A stretch of 64,000 nucleotides of DNA, taken from assembly GCF_024281235.1 (NCBI RefSeq), contig NZ_JAHWXY010000002.1, positions 496,001-560,000 of the forward strand. The letters run 5' to 3'. Positions 18,676-27,183 of this stretch are shown one piece after another. Below the pieces are notes generated by a model that saw nothing but the letters and a program-made list of their open reading frames with translations, ran no database searches and had not been told where the DNA came from. A program made the position numbers and the translations under genes. This stretch comes from Shinella daejeonensis. GTDB taxonomy: Bacteria > Pseudomonadota > Alphaproteobacteria > Rhizobiales > Rhizobiaceae. Numbering within the stretch: position 1 is the first letter of the stretch; the number at the start of each line of letters is the position of its first letter.

Positions 18676-19536
18676 ATGAAGATCGCACGCTGGGCAGGTG
18701 TCGCTGCCTGCATACTGACCCTGTTTTCCGGCCCCGCGCAGGCGGACGATGCCGCACAATGGTCGAAAATCCGCATCGCCACCGAGGGCGCCTACGCTCC
18801 CTGGAACTTCACCTCCGCCGACGGCCAGCTGGTGGGTTACGAACTCGACCTCGTCGCGGAGCTTTGTCGCCGGATGGAGTCCGAATGCGAGATCGTCGCG
18901 CAGGACTGGGACGGCATGCTGCCCGCGCTCAACGCCGGCAAGTTCGACGCCATCATCGCCTCGATGGGGGTCACCGCGGAACGCGAGAAGGTCGCGGCCT
19001 TTTCCGAAGCCTATGCGAAAGCGCCCAATACATTCATGGCGATGAAGGACAATCCGCTCGCCGCGGAACTCGGCGAGCGCATCGACTACAATCTGCGCAA
19101 GGATCCGGACGGCGCCGCACGGGCGATCGAGACGATGGCGCCGGTGCTCAAGGGCAAGGTTCTGGGCGTGCAGGGCTCGTCGACGGCGGCGATCTTCGCC
19201 AATGCGATGCTCAAGGATCTCGTCGAGATCCGCGAATACAAGACGACGGATCAGCACAATCTCGATCTCGTCGCCGGCCGCGTCGATCTCGTGCTGGGCA
19301 ATATCACCATGCTGCGCGCCTCCATGGAGCAGCCGGAACTTGCCGGGGCCACGATCGCCGGTCCAACCTTCGTCGAGGGCGTTCTGGGCAGCGGCACGGC
19401 CAATGTCGCCATGCGCAAGGATGACGCAGCACTCAAGGAACGCTTCGACAAGGCCATCCAGTCGGTCAATGCCGACGGCTTCAACCGTCAGCTGATGGAA
19501 AAATGGTTCGGCGTCGATATCACGCCCCGGGACTGA
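18676..19536 (+). CDS. polar amino acid/opine periplasmic binding protein (HisJ/OccT-like)
   Basis: Family-3 substrate-binding protein, 286 residues, with a signal peptide (MKIARWAGVAACILTLFSGPAQA). The mature start KIRIATEGAYAPWNF and GYELDLVAELCRRM are typical of lysine/arginine/ornithine/octopine/nopaline-binding proteins. The frame is open to 18427, but the signal peptide fixes the start at 18676. It is the first gene of an operon that continues to 26938. Confidence 0.9.
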   Translation: MKIARWAGVAACILTLFSGPAQADDAAQWSKIRIATEGAYAPWNFTSADGQLVGYELDLVAELCRRMESECEIVAQDWDGMLPALNAGKFDAIIASMGVTAEREKVAAFSEAYAKAPNTFMAMKDNPLAAELGERIDYNLRKDPDGAARAIETMAPVLKGKVLGVQGSSTAAIFANAMLKDLVEIREYKTTDQHNLDLVAGRVDLVLGNITMLRASMEQPELAGATIAGPTFVEGVLGSGTANVAMRKDDAALKERFDKAIQSVNADGFNRQLMEKWFGVDITPRD

Positions 19537-19546
19537 GCATCCGAAG

Positions 19547-19569
19547 AGCGGCGGCCTGGCGCCGCCGCT
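19547..19569 (+). other. stem-loop after binding-protein gene
   Basis: AGCGGCGGC pairs perfectly with GCCGCCGCT (9 bp) around a 5-base loop, and flanking GAAG/CTTC add four more pairs with one bulge. It lies 10 bp after the binding protein stop inside the operon and has no U-tract. Confidence 0.6.
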
Positions 19570-19599
19570 GCTTCCGGAACCATCGGAAAAGTTTATAGC

Positions 19600-20700
19600 A
19601 TGACCCAATTCATCGTTCTGGGTGCCGGCATCATCGGCACGTCAATCGCCTATCGGCTGGCCGAGGCCGGCCATGCGGTAACCCTCATCGAGCGCCGGCA
19701 TCCCGGGGCCGGCACGAGCGGCGCCAGCTTCGCCTGGACCAACTCCAACGAGAAAACGCCGCATCATTATCATCACATCAACGTGCTCGGCATGCGCGCC
19801 CATCGCTCGCTCGAAAACGAATTCGGCGCACGGCCATGGTATCACGGCGGCGGCGCGCTCGAATGGAAGAGCGATCCGGCGGAGGCGGCCGAACTGGCCG
19901 GCCGGGTCGAACGTCTTCAAGGCTGGAACTATCCGGCGGAATGGATTTCACCCGCCGATCTCCACAAGCTGGAACCCGCGCTGGCGGAAAACGCCTCGGG
20001 CGGCGCGCAAATCGCCTATTTTCCCGACGAGGGCTGGGTCGACCCGACGGTCTATATCGAGTTCTTCCTCCGGAAGGCGCGCGCATTGGGCGTCGTGCTG
20101 CGGCGGGAGACCGTCAACGGGATCGTGCTGCGCGGCGCTTCCGTCACCGGTGTGCGGACCGCCTCCGGCGGGACGATCGAGGGCGACGTGGTGGTCAACT
20201 GCACGGGACGCTGGGCAAACGATCTCGGTCAGGAAGCACGCCTGTCATTTCCGCTCGCCCCGACGCTGGGCCTTCTCGTGACGACGATGCCCGCCGCATC
20301 GGGCATCCGGCGCGTCATCCGCACCTCCGGGGTCAACTTCCGGCCGGATGGCGCGGGGCGCATCATGCTCCAGAGCGAGCACGACGAGGCGAGATTCACG
20401 CTGGAAAGCACGCGCGAGGACACTCTGCCGGCGGCTGAGGCGATGATCGCACGCGCCGCGCGCCTCTATCCCGATCTCGCCGATACGGCTCCCGAAGCCA
20501 TGCGCCTGTCCTTGCGCGCCATTCCGGGCGACGGCGTGTCGGCCGTGGGCCCGCTGCCCGGTATCGACGGTTATTATGCCGCGGTCACGCATAGCGGCGT
20601 TACCCTGGCCCCGTGGCTCGGGCGGGTGGTGGCCGCGGAGCTTACCGGCGGAAGGACCGAAGAGACCCTCAAGGCGTTCCGGCCGGCCCGGTTTTTCTGA
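19600..20700 (+). CDS. FAD-dependent amino acid oxidoreductase (DadA/DAO family)
   Basis: Flavoprotein of the D-amino-acid oxidase fold, 366 residues. The N-terminal dinucleotide-binding motif is GAGIIGTSIAYRLAEAGHAVTLIE (GxGxxG), and a C-terminal DAO-type segment (GYYAAVTHSGVTLAPWLG) closes the FAD site. It should oxidise the C-N bond of a secondary amine or D-amino acid. It is the second gene of the opine-like operon and is distinct from the HcnC-like flavoprotein at 22517, so the operon encodes two DAO-family enzymes. Confidence 0.88.
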   Translation: MTQFIVLGAGIIGTSIAYRLAEAGHAVTLIERRHPGAGTSGASFAWTNSNEKTPHHYHHINVLGMRAHRSLENEFGARPWYHGGGALEWKSDPAEAAELAGRVERLQGWNYPAEWISPADLHKLEPALAENASGGAQIAYFPDEGWVDPTVYIEFFLRKARALGVVLRRETVNGIVLRGASVTGVRTASGGTIEGDVVVNCTGRWANDLGQEARLSFPLAPTLGLLVTTMPAASGIRRVIRTSGVNFRPDGAGRIMLQSEHDEARFTLESTREDTLPAAEAMIARAARLYPDLADTAPEAMRLSLRAIPGDGVSAVGPLPGIDGYYAAVTHSGVTLAPWLGRVVAAELTGGRTEETLKAFRPARFF

Positions 20701-20750
20701 CCCGTCATTCCGTTTCGATGGTCCACGATCATCCACCAGAAGAGACCGCC

Positions 20751-21047
20751 ATGTTTCGCAGGCTTCAGCCGGACGACCTGTCCGCAACAATCTATTTCGA
20801 TGGCCGTGCGATCCGCTGCCGATCGGGCGAAAGCGTCGCCGCCGCCCTTCTTTCAGCGGGGATCGCACGTTTCCGCAGCACCCCGGTTCTCGGTGCCGGC
20901 CGCATGCCCCATTGCATGATCGGCGTCTGCTTCGACTGTCTGCTGGAAATCGACGGGCAGGCCGATCGGCAGGCCTGTCTCGTTCCCGTCGTCGACGGCA
21001 TGGACGTGCGCTCCCAGGAGGGCGCGGGAAGGTACGATATCCAATGA
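20751..21047 (+). CDS. small [2Fe-2S] subunit of opine/hydroxyproline dehydrogenase-like complex (HcnA-like)
   Basis: A 98-residue ferredoxin-like subunit. The cluster ligands are Cys55, Cys60 and Cys63 (CMIGVCFDC) plus Cys76 (QACLV), matching the small subunits of HcnABC-type and octopine/D-hydroxyproline dehydrogenases. The start at 20751 has AGAAGAGA upstream; an in-frame ATG at 20718 is possible. Its stop overlaps the next ATG (ATGA at 21044-21047), which couples it to the large subunit. Confidence 0.9.
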   Translation: MFRRLQPDDLSATIYFDGRAIRCRSGESVAAALLSAGIARFRSTPVLGAGRMPHCMIGVCFDCLLEIDGQADRQACLVPVVDGMDVRSQEGAGRYDIQ

Positions 21048-22501
21048 CCGGGACGGAACGCGAGAACTGCGAGCTGGCGATTATCGGCGGCGGCCCGGCC
21101 GGCCTTGCAGCCGCCACGCTCGCCGCAAGGCTCGGGGTGGAAACGGTGCTCTTCGACGAGCAGCCCGCCCCCGGCGGTCAGGTCTATCGCAATATCGAGG
21201 CCAATAGCCGGGAGACCGGCCTTCTCACCCCCATTCTCGGCGCTGATTATGCCCGGGGACTGGACCTCGTACGGGCGTTTCGGGCCAGCGGCGCGGGCTT
21301 CGAGCCGATGAGCGCCGTATGGCAGGTCGCCGCCAACGGCAAGGTCGGCATTTCCCGTGACGAGCGGGCCTGTCTGGTGCGCGCCCGGCGGGTCATCCTG
21401 GCGACGGGCGCGATGGAGCGGCCGGTGCCCGTTCCCGGCTGGACGCTCCCCGGCGTAATAGGAGTCGGCGCGATACAGACCCTGATGAAGGCCTCCGGGA
21501 TCATTCCGGATCGGCCGGTCGTGCTCGCGGGGTCCGGCCCCTTGCTCTATCTCGTCGCCTTCCAGCTGGCGAAGGCGGGCGCGCCGTTGCAGGCGGTGGT
21601 GGACACCTCCGGAGGAAGCCTCGCGTCGGCCGCACGGCAGGCCCTGCCGATACTGGCGGGTTTTGCCGGCGACCTCCTCAAGGGACTGTCCTGGATCGCC
21701 GCGCTCAAGGCGCGGGGCATTGCGCTTTATCGCGGCGGCTATCTGTCCATCGAAGGCGTCTCGCGTGTGGAAGCCGTTTCATTCCGAAGCGGCGGTCGGC
21801 GGATCCGGATCGCGACGGCGCTCCTCGCGCTGCACGAGGGCGTTATCCCCAACAACCAGATCACCACAAGTCTGCGCTGCCAGCATGCCTGGGACCGGAC
21901 ACAGCTGGCCTGGCGGCCGGAAACCGATGCCTTCGGCGCCACAACCTCGCCGCTGGTGGCCGTCGCCGGCGATGGCGCCGGCATCGCCGGCGCACGCGCC
22001 GCCGTTCACCGCGGACGGCTTGCGGCGCTCGATGCGGCCTTCCGCCTTGGCAGGATCAGCCGGAACGAGCGCGATGATCGCGCGCGCGCAGACCGGCAGG
22101 CGCTGTTACGGGAAGCGCGGTTCAGGTCTTTCCTCGACCGGATTTACCGGCCGTCCGAAGCGATGCGCCGCCTTGACGACGAGACGATCGTCTGCCGGTG
22201 CGAGGAAGTGACCGCAGGCGAACTGCGGCAGCTGATCGGCGAAGGCTTCAGCGACGTCAACCAGCTGAAATCATTCAGCCGTTGCGGCATGGGCCAATGT
22301 CAGGGGCGCATGTGCGCCGGCACGATCGGACGCCTTCTTGCCGACGAGACGAAGGCCGACATCGCGGACATGGGGCAATATCGGCTGCGCATCCCGGTCA
22401 AACCGCTGCCCTTGGCCGAACTTGCCGCGCTCGGAAACGCCGATCGCAATTCCGGGCCGGTCCTGGAGGTCGCCGACGGCGACCCCAGCCAGCGCATCTG
22501 A
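21044..22501 (+). CDS. FAD/NAD(P)-binding subunit with BFD-like iron-sulfur domain (HcnB/OoxA-like)
   Basis: A 485-residue flavoprotein of the HcnB/OoxA/NoxA type. Rossmann motif GGGPAGLAAATLAARLG is at the N-terminus, a second one (GSGPLLYLVAFQLAKAG) about mid-protein, and a C-terminal iron-sulfur domain has cysteines at 384, 386, 414 and 419 (CRCEEVT and RCGMGQC). In octopine, nopaline and D-hydroxyproline dehydrogenases this subunit passes electrons between flavins and the iron-sulfur subunit. It overlaps the small subunit gene by four bases and precedes the beta-like subunit by 15 bp. Confidence 0.9.
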   Translation: MTGTERENCELAIIGGGPAGLAAATLAARLGVETVLFDEQPAPGGQVYRNIEANSRETGLLTPILGADYARGLDLVRAFRASGAGFEPMSAVWQVAANGKVGISRDERACLVRARRVILATGAMERPVPVPGWTLPGVIGVGAIQTLMKASGIIPDRPVVLAGSGPLLYLVAFQLAKAGAPLQAVVDTSGGSLASAARQALPILAGFAGDLLKGLSWIAALKARGIALYRGGYLSIEGVSRVEAVSFRSGGRRIRIATALLALHEGVIPNNQITTSLRCQHAWDRTQLAWRPETDAFGATTSPLVAVAGDGAGIAGARAAVHRGRLAALDAAFRLGRISRNERDDRARADRQALLREARFRSFLDRIYRPSEAMRRLDDETIVCRCEEVTAGELRQLIGEGFSDVNQLKSFSRCGMGQCQGRMCAGTIGRLLADETKADIADMGQYRLRIPVKPLPLAELAALGNADRNSGPVLEVADGDPSQRI

Positions 22502-22516
22502 CGGCGGGAAGACATT

Positions 22517-23668
22517 ATGACCAGAACGGATGTCATCGTGATTGGAGGCGGCCTTCATGGCTGTTGTACGGCCCTCCATCTGGCACGGCGCGGCTTGAGG
22601 CCGATCGTCCTGGAGAAGAATACGGTCGGCCGCCATGCCTCCGGCGTCAATGCCGGCGGGGTCCGGCAACTGATGCGGCATACGGCGGAAATCCCCCTGT
22701 CGATGGCGGCCATGGCCGCCTGGGAGACGCTTGCCGAAACGCTCGGTCCGGAGCTTGCCGCCAACTGCGGTTTCGTCGGCGGCGTCGGCCAGATCGGCAT
22801 TGCCCAGAGCGCCCAGGAAATGGACTGGTGCCATGAGCGCGTCGCCGAGATGCATGCTCTGGGCTATGACTTCGAGGAGGTGATCGACCAGGAGGAATTG
22901 CGCCGTCTCGTCCCCTCCGTCGCCGATATCTGCAGGGGCGGCCTTGTTTCGCGACGCGACGGACACGCCAATCCTTTCCGCACCACGCAATCCTTCCGCC
23001 GGCGCGCCGAGCAACTTGGCGCCCGCATCCTGGAACGCACGCGCGTCATCGGACTGGAACAGGGCGACGGCGGGTGGACGGTGACAACGGACAACGGCGT
23101 CTTCCGCGCCGATATCGTCGTCAACTGCGGTGGCGCCTGGGCCTGGCAGGCCGGCGCGATGGTGGGCGAGGGTTTTCCGAAAAGCCATTTCGCCTCCACC
23201 TTGATGGTGACGTCCCGCATGCCGCACTTCATCGACCCCGTGGTGATCGGCATCGACCGTGTCCTGTCGTTCAAGCAGACGGAAGCCGGCACCGTCGTCA
23301 TCGGCGGGGGCATTCTCGGCGATCCCGACCTTGACGAGGAGACCGCCGAAACGGTCGCCGACCGGATGATGGAAAGCGCCGAGACGGTCTATGAATTCTT
23401 CCCCATCCTGCGAAAGGCGACCATCGTCAGAACGTGGGCCGGTCTGGAAGCCTTGATGCCGGACATCATTCCGGTCATCGGGCCAAGCCGCGTCGCCAGG
23501 GGACTATGGCATGCATTCGGGTTTTCCGGCCACGGCTTCCAACTCGGCCCCATCGTCGGTTCCGTGCTCGCCGATCTGATCCTCGACGGCGAGAGCCCGA
23601 TCCCTCTCGACGCCTTCAGCCCGTCCCGCTTCACGGCGGAGGGAAAGCTCAAACCGCAGGCGCATTGA
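22517..23668 (+). CDS. FAD-dependent catalytic subunit (HcnC/OoxB-like, DAO family)
   Basis: Flavoprotein of 383 residues with the DAO fold: N-terminal GGGLHGCCTALHLARRG (GxGxxG-type) and C-terminal GLWHAFGFSGHGFQLGP, the flavin-closing segment of sarcosine-oxidase-like enzymes. In heterotrimeric octopine, nopaline and hydroxyproline dehydrogenases this is the amine-oxidising subunit. With 20751 and 21044 it completes a three-subunit dehydrogenase. The exact substrate cannot be read from the sequence. Confidence 0.9.
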   Translation: MTRTDVIVIGGGLHGCCTALHLARRGLRPIVLEKNTVGRHASGVNAGGVRQLMRHTAEIPLSMAAMAAWETLAETLGPELAANCGFVGGVGQIGIAQSAQEMDWCHERVAEMHALGYDFEEVIDQEELRRLVPSVADICRGGLVSRRDGHANPFRTTQSFRRRAEQLGARILERTRVIGLEQGDGGWTVTTDNGVFRADIVVNCGGAWAWQAGAMVGEGFPKSHFASTLMVTSRMPHFIDPVVIGIDRVLSFKQTEAGTVVIGGGILGDPDLDEETAETVADRMMESAETVYEFFPILRKATIVRTWAGLEALMPDIIPVIGPSRVARGLWHAFGFSGHGFQLGPIVGSVLADLILDGESPIPLDAFSPSRFTAEGKLKPQAH

Positions 23669-23696
23669 CCGCACGCAAGCCGGAGTGTCCTCATCC

Positions 23697-24653
23697 ATGA
23701 CCATAGATTTCGAGAAAGCCGGGAAATCGGTTCAGGAAATCACGATCGAAACGGAAGCCGGTCCGGTCTCCGCCGGCCACGCCTGCGTCGTCAACAACGG
23801 CCCGGGTCCACGCGTTCTCGTCGTTGCGGGGATTCATGGAGATGAATACGAAGCGCAGCTTGCGTTGCACCGGCTCGTCGCACGGCTTGATACGGATATC
23901 GTGCGCGGCAGGCTGATCGTCATCCCGGAAGCGAATTTCCCCGCTTCGGGCAAGGGCCTCCGCTGCGCTCCATCGGATGGAGCCAACATGAACCGGACCT
24001 TTCCCGGAAACCGGACGGGCAGCCCGACCGAGCGTCTCGCCGCCTTCCTGTTCCATGACGCACTTCCCCACGCCGACTTGCTGATCGACGTGCATTCGGG
24101 CGGGCCGACCTACAAGGGCGAGATGATCGCCTTCGCGTTCCACAGCCCGGCCTGCAAGGTCTCCGAAGCGCAGCTCCTGTCCATGATGGAGGCCTGCGGC
24201 CTGCCCTATATCACCCATCAAGAGAGCATCGGCACCACATTCGTCGGCGCGGCGGCCGCAGCCGGAACGGCCGCAATCGAGCTTGAAGGCGGCGGCACGA
24301 CGCTTGTCGAAGGCGGCAATGTCGACCTCTTCCTCGAGGCCCTGCTGCGCGGGCTTGCGCAATTCGGCGTTCTTGCTATCGATCCTGCCGAAAAAGAAAC
24401 CGTCCCCCGCCATCTCGATGTAGGGCCGCAGAATATGTTCGAGGCGCCGGTGGAAGGCCTGCTGGAGCATCGGGTCCGGATGGGACAGATGGTGGAGGCG
24501 GGAGAACTCGTGGCGCTGATCCACCCCTTCGGCGATTTTGCGCGGGAACCGCGACGGATCGAGGCGCGGGCTGCGGGCATCGTCATCAGCCAGCGCTCGC
24601 TGTTACGGGTCGTTCCGGGCGACTGCCTCGGCAACACGGGCACGCCACGATGA
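23697..24653 (+). CDS. M14-family succinylglutamate desuccinylase/aspartoacylase-like deacylase
   Basis: Zinc carboxypeptidase-fold deacylase, 318 residues. Zinc ligands are His47 and Glu50 (GIHGDEYE) and His133 (DVHSGG), with the substrate-binding NMNRTFPG loop and a catalytic-type Glu in IELEGGG; a beta-barrel C-terminal domain follows (APVEGLLEHRVRMGQMVEAGE). It should hydrolyse an N-acyl amino acid or related amide. An in-frame GTG at 23685 is an alternative start. Being inside the opine-like operon, it suggests the imported compound is N-acylated or yields an N-acyl intermediate. Confidence 0.88.
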   Translation: MTIDFEKAGKSVQEITIETEAGPVSAGHACVVNNGPGPRVLVVAGIHGDEYEAQLALHRLVARLDTDIVRGRLIVIPEANFPASGKGLRCAPSDGANMNRTFPGNRTGSPTERLAAFLFHDALPHADLLIDVHSGGPTYKGEMIAFAFHSPACKVSEAQLLSMMEACGLPYITHQESIGTTFVGAAAAAGTAAIELEGGGTTLVEGGNVDLFLEALLRGLAQFGVLAIDPAEKETVPRHLDVGPQNMFEAPVEGLLEHRVRMGQMVEAGELVALIHPFGDFAREPRRIEARAAGIVISQRSLLRVVPGDCLGNTGTPR

Positions 24654-24717
24654 TCCGGCCGCCGCACCATCGCGCGGAAGCGCTGCCCCTCGTGAAAAGT
24701 GCCGGCGGGAGCGGATG

Positions 24718-25437
24718 ATGAGCGATTTCGGGCTCTGGGACGTTTTCAGCTTCGGCCCCGGCGGCTGGGGACCGGCCATGGCCCGGGCGACCCTCATGAC
24801 GCTGGCGGTTGCGCTCACGGGCTTTTTCGTCGGAGCCGTCATCGGCGCTCTGGGGGCATGGGCCAAGATTTCGGGAGGCCGCCCGCTACGCGTGCTTGCG
24901 GATGGCTATACCACGGTGTTGCGCGGCATTCCCGATCTCCTCGTCATCTATCTCTTCTACTTCGGCTCCAGCGCGGTGCTGACGCCGATAGGCCGCTTTT
25001 TCGGCGCGAGCGGCTTCTTCAGCCTGCCGGCCTTCCTGGCCGGAGCGCTCGCCATCGGCATCGTTTCCGGCGCCTATCACACGGAGGTGTTGCGAAGCGC
25101 CTACTGGTCGGTCGCGCGCGGGGAGATCGAGGCGGCGATCGCCGTCGGCATGCCGCGCTCCCTTGCCTTTCGCCGCATCATCGTTCCCCTCACCCTGCGT
25201 TACGCGCTGCCGGGGCTCGGCAACATCTGGCAGCTCGTGCTCAAGGAGTCCTCGCTGATATCGGTGACGGGTCTCGTCGAAATCCTGCGGCAGGCACAGG
25301 TGGGCGCCGGCTCCACGCGCCAGCCCTTCACCTTCTTCGTCGCGGCGGCGATCCTTTATCTCGCCATCTCCTCCGTCACCGGCTGGACGATGCAAAGGGC
25401 GGAGAACCGCTTCACGCGCGGGCTCAGGAGAGAGTGA
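24718..25437 (+). CDS. polar amino acid ABC permease (HisQ/OccQ-like)
   Basis: Inner-membrane permease of 239 residues. It has an N-terminal hydrophobic segment (MARATLMTLAVALTGFFVGAVIGAL) and a conserved EAA-type loop (EIEAAIAVGMPRSLAFRRIIVP). GGGAG precedes the second of two adjacent ATGs (24715/24718). Its stop overlaps the next gene's ATG by one base (TGATG). Confidence 0.9.
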   Translation: MSDFGLWDVFSFGPGGWGPAMARATLMTLAVALTGFFVGAVIGALGAWAKISGGRPLRVLADGYTTVLRGIPDLLVIYLFYFGSSAVLTPIGRFFGASGFFSLPAFLAGALAIGIVSGAYHTEVLRSAYWSVARGEIEAAIAVGMPRSLAFRRIIVPLTLRYALPGLGNIWQLVLKESSLISVTGLVEILRQAQVGAGSTRQPFTFFVAAAILYLAISSVTGWTMQRAENRFTRGLRRE

Positions 25438-26159
25438 TGGATTTCGCCTTCCTTCTCGAAACATTCGTTCGGCTTGCGCCGGGGGTCCCGCTGACCCTGC
25501 GGCTTGCGCTCACATCCGTAGTGTTCGGCATGGTGCTGGCGCTGCTGTTCGCCGTCATGCGCCTTTCCCGCGTCTGGCCGCTCGTCCTCATGGCGCGCGC
25601 CTATGTCTTCATCTTTCGCTCGACGCCGCTGCTGGTGCAGATCTTTCTCATCTATTACGGCCTCAGCCAGTTTCCCGAGCTGCGCTACAGCGCGCTCTGG
25701 CCGATCCTGCGTGAACCCTACTGGTGCGCGATCCTCGCGCTGACGCTGAACACCGCCGCCTATGGCAGCGAGATCATCCGCGGCGGCGTGCAATCCGTCC
25801 CGCATGGCCAGATCGAGGCCGCACGCGCCTGCGGCATGGGGGGCCTGCTGCTTTTCCGGCGCATCGTGCTGCCGCTCGCCGTGCGCCAGGCGCTGCCCGG
25901 TTACGGCAACGAGATCATCCTGATGGTGAAAGCCACCGCCCTCGCCTCGGTGATTACGTTGATGGAAATCACCGGACTTGCCGCGAAACTGATTTCCGAA
26001 ACCTATCGCGCCATCGAGGTCTTCATCGTGGCGGGCGCAATCTATCTCGCCATCAACTATGTGATCACGCGGATTATCCAGATGCTCGAATATCGGCTCA
26101 CCCCCTATCTCAGGCCCGCAGCCACGCCGACGGCGGCCCGCACCGGAGAACCGACATGA
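25437..26159 (+). CDS. polar amino acid ABC permease (HisM/OccM-like)
   Basis: Second permease of the opine-like importer, 240 residues, starting [23 protein letters not shown]. The EAA loop is [22 protein letters not shown]. It overlaps the previous permease by one base and the ATPase by four (ATGA at 26156-26159). Confidence 0.9.
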   Translation: MDFAFLLETFVRLAPGVPLTLRLALTSVVFGMVLALLFAVMRLSRVWPLVLMARAYVFIFRSTPLLVQIFLIYYGLSQFPELRYSALWPILREPYWCAILALTLNTAAYGSEIIRGGVQSVPHGQIEAARACGMGGLLLFRRIVLPLAVRQALPGYGNEIILMVKATALASVITLMEITGLAAKLISETYRAIEVFIVAGAIYLAINYVITRIIQMLEYRLTPYLRPAATPTAARTGEPT

Positions 26160-26938
26160 ACGCGATCGAGGACGCCGGCGCCGCGCCGGCCGTGCGCATC
26201 AGCGGCCTTCACAAGAGCTATGGCGCCTATGAGGTGCTGAAAGGGGTTTCGCTGTCGGCCAGCGACGGCGAAGTCGTGTCGATCCTCGGATCATCGGGCT
26301 CCGGCAAATCGACGATGCTGCGCTGCGTGAACATGCTCGAGATCCCGACTGCGGGGGAAGTGGCGATCGGCGGGGAAGTCATCCGCATGAAGCAGGGCCG
26401 CGGCGGCATGCAGAAGCCGGCCGACCGCGCCCAGATCGACCGGCTACGCTCCAACATCGGCATGGTGTTCCAGAGCTTCAATCTCTGGTCTCACAAGACG
26501 ATCCTCGAAAACGTGATCGAAGCCCCCATCCATGTGCAGAAACGGCCGCGGGCGGAATGCGTCGAGGAGGCAAAGGAATTGCTGGCCAAGGTCGGCATCG
26601 CCGACAAGGCCCGACACTATCCGGCCCATCTTTCCGGCGGCCAGCAGCAACGCGCCGCCATCGCCCGCGCCCTTGCCCAGCGACCGCGCGTCATGCTGTT
26701 CGACGAGCCCACCTCCGCGCTCGACCCCGAACTGGTGGGGGAAGTGCTGAAAGTGATGCGCACGCTGGCGGAGGAAGGGCGCACGATGCTTGTGGTGACC
26801 CACGAGATGGATTTTGCGCGCGACGTATCCAGCAAGGTGATCTTCCTTCACCAGGGCGTCGTGGAGGAAGAGGGCGCTCCCGAAGCGGTCTTCGGAGCGA
26901 GCCGGTCCGAACGGTTCCGGCAATTTCTCAAGCGTTAG
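26156..26938 (+). CDS. polar amino acid ABC ATP-binding protein (HisP/OccP-like)
   Basis: ATPase of 260 residues with Walker [10 protein letters not shown], signature [14 protein letters not shown], Walker [13 protein letters not shown] and H-loop VTHEMDFA, typical of the HisP/GlnQ/OccP family. It closes the operon. A 7-bp hairpin (26955-26971) follows its stop without a clear U-run. Confidence 0.92.
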   Translation: MNAIEDAGAAPAVRISGLHKSYGAYEVLKGVSLSASDGEVVSILGSSGSGKSTMLRCVNMLEIPTAGEVAIGGEVIRMKQGRGGMQKPADRAQIDRLRSNIGMVFQSFNLWSHKTILENVIEAPIHVQKRPRAECVEEAKELLAKVGIADKARHYPAHLSGGQQQRAAIARALAQRPRVMLFDEPTSALDPELVGEVLKVMRTLAEEGRTMLVVTHEMDFARDVSSKVIFLHQGVVEEEGAPEAVFGASRSERFRQFLKR

Positions 26939-27183
26939 GACCGGAAAGGCGCTAGGCCGGCTTTGCCGGTCGGGTGGCTACGGCATCGGCACCGGCTGTC
27001 GGCGGGGCTATGCTTTGGCTCGGCAGCAAGGCCGATATGCAAGATATCCACCGCCTGGACCCTGTCGGATTTACAAATGACAGCCATGTGACGGCGTTTG
27101 TCACTTACCCGTATTGACAAATGTCGCCGTGATGGTGTTATTTGTAAATCAAGAGGGTTGTCCGGTATCCCACGGAGGAAAGC
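26939..27183. promoter_or_regulatory. regulatory region of the polyol operon with nested inverted repeats
   Basis: This 245-bp gap starts with a GC hairpin after the ATPase gene, then becomes AT-rich. GATTTACAAAT (27068-27078) and ATTTGTAAATC (27140-27150) form a perfect 11-bp inverted repeat; inside it TTTGTCA (27097-27103) and TGACAAA (27115-27121) form another, and GTGAC/GTCAC (27088-27104) a third. A TTGACA -35 (27114-27119) and TTATTT -10 (27138-27143, 18-bp spacer) lie within the repeats. The half-site pattern TTTGTnA suggests several operators for one regulator, most likely the SorC-type protein encoded at 33470. Confidence 0.7.
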
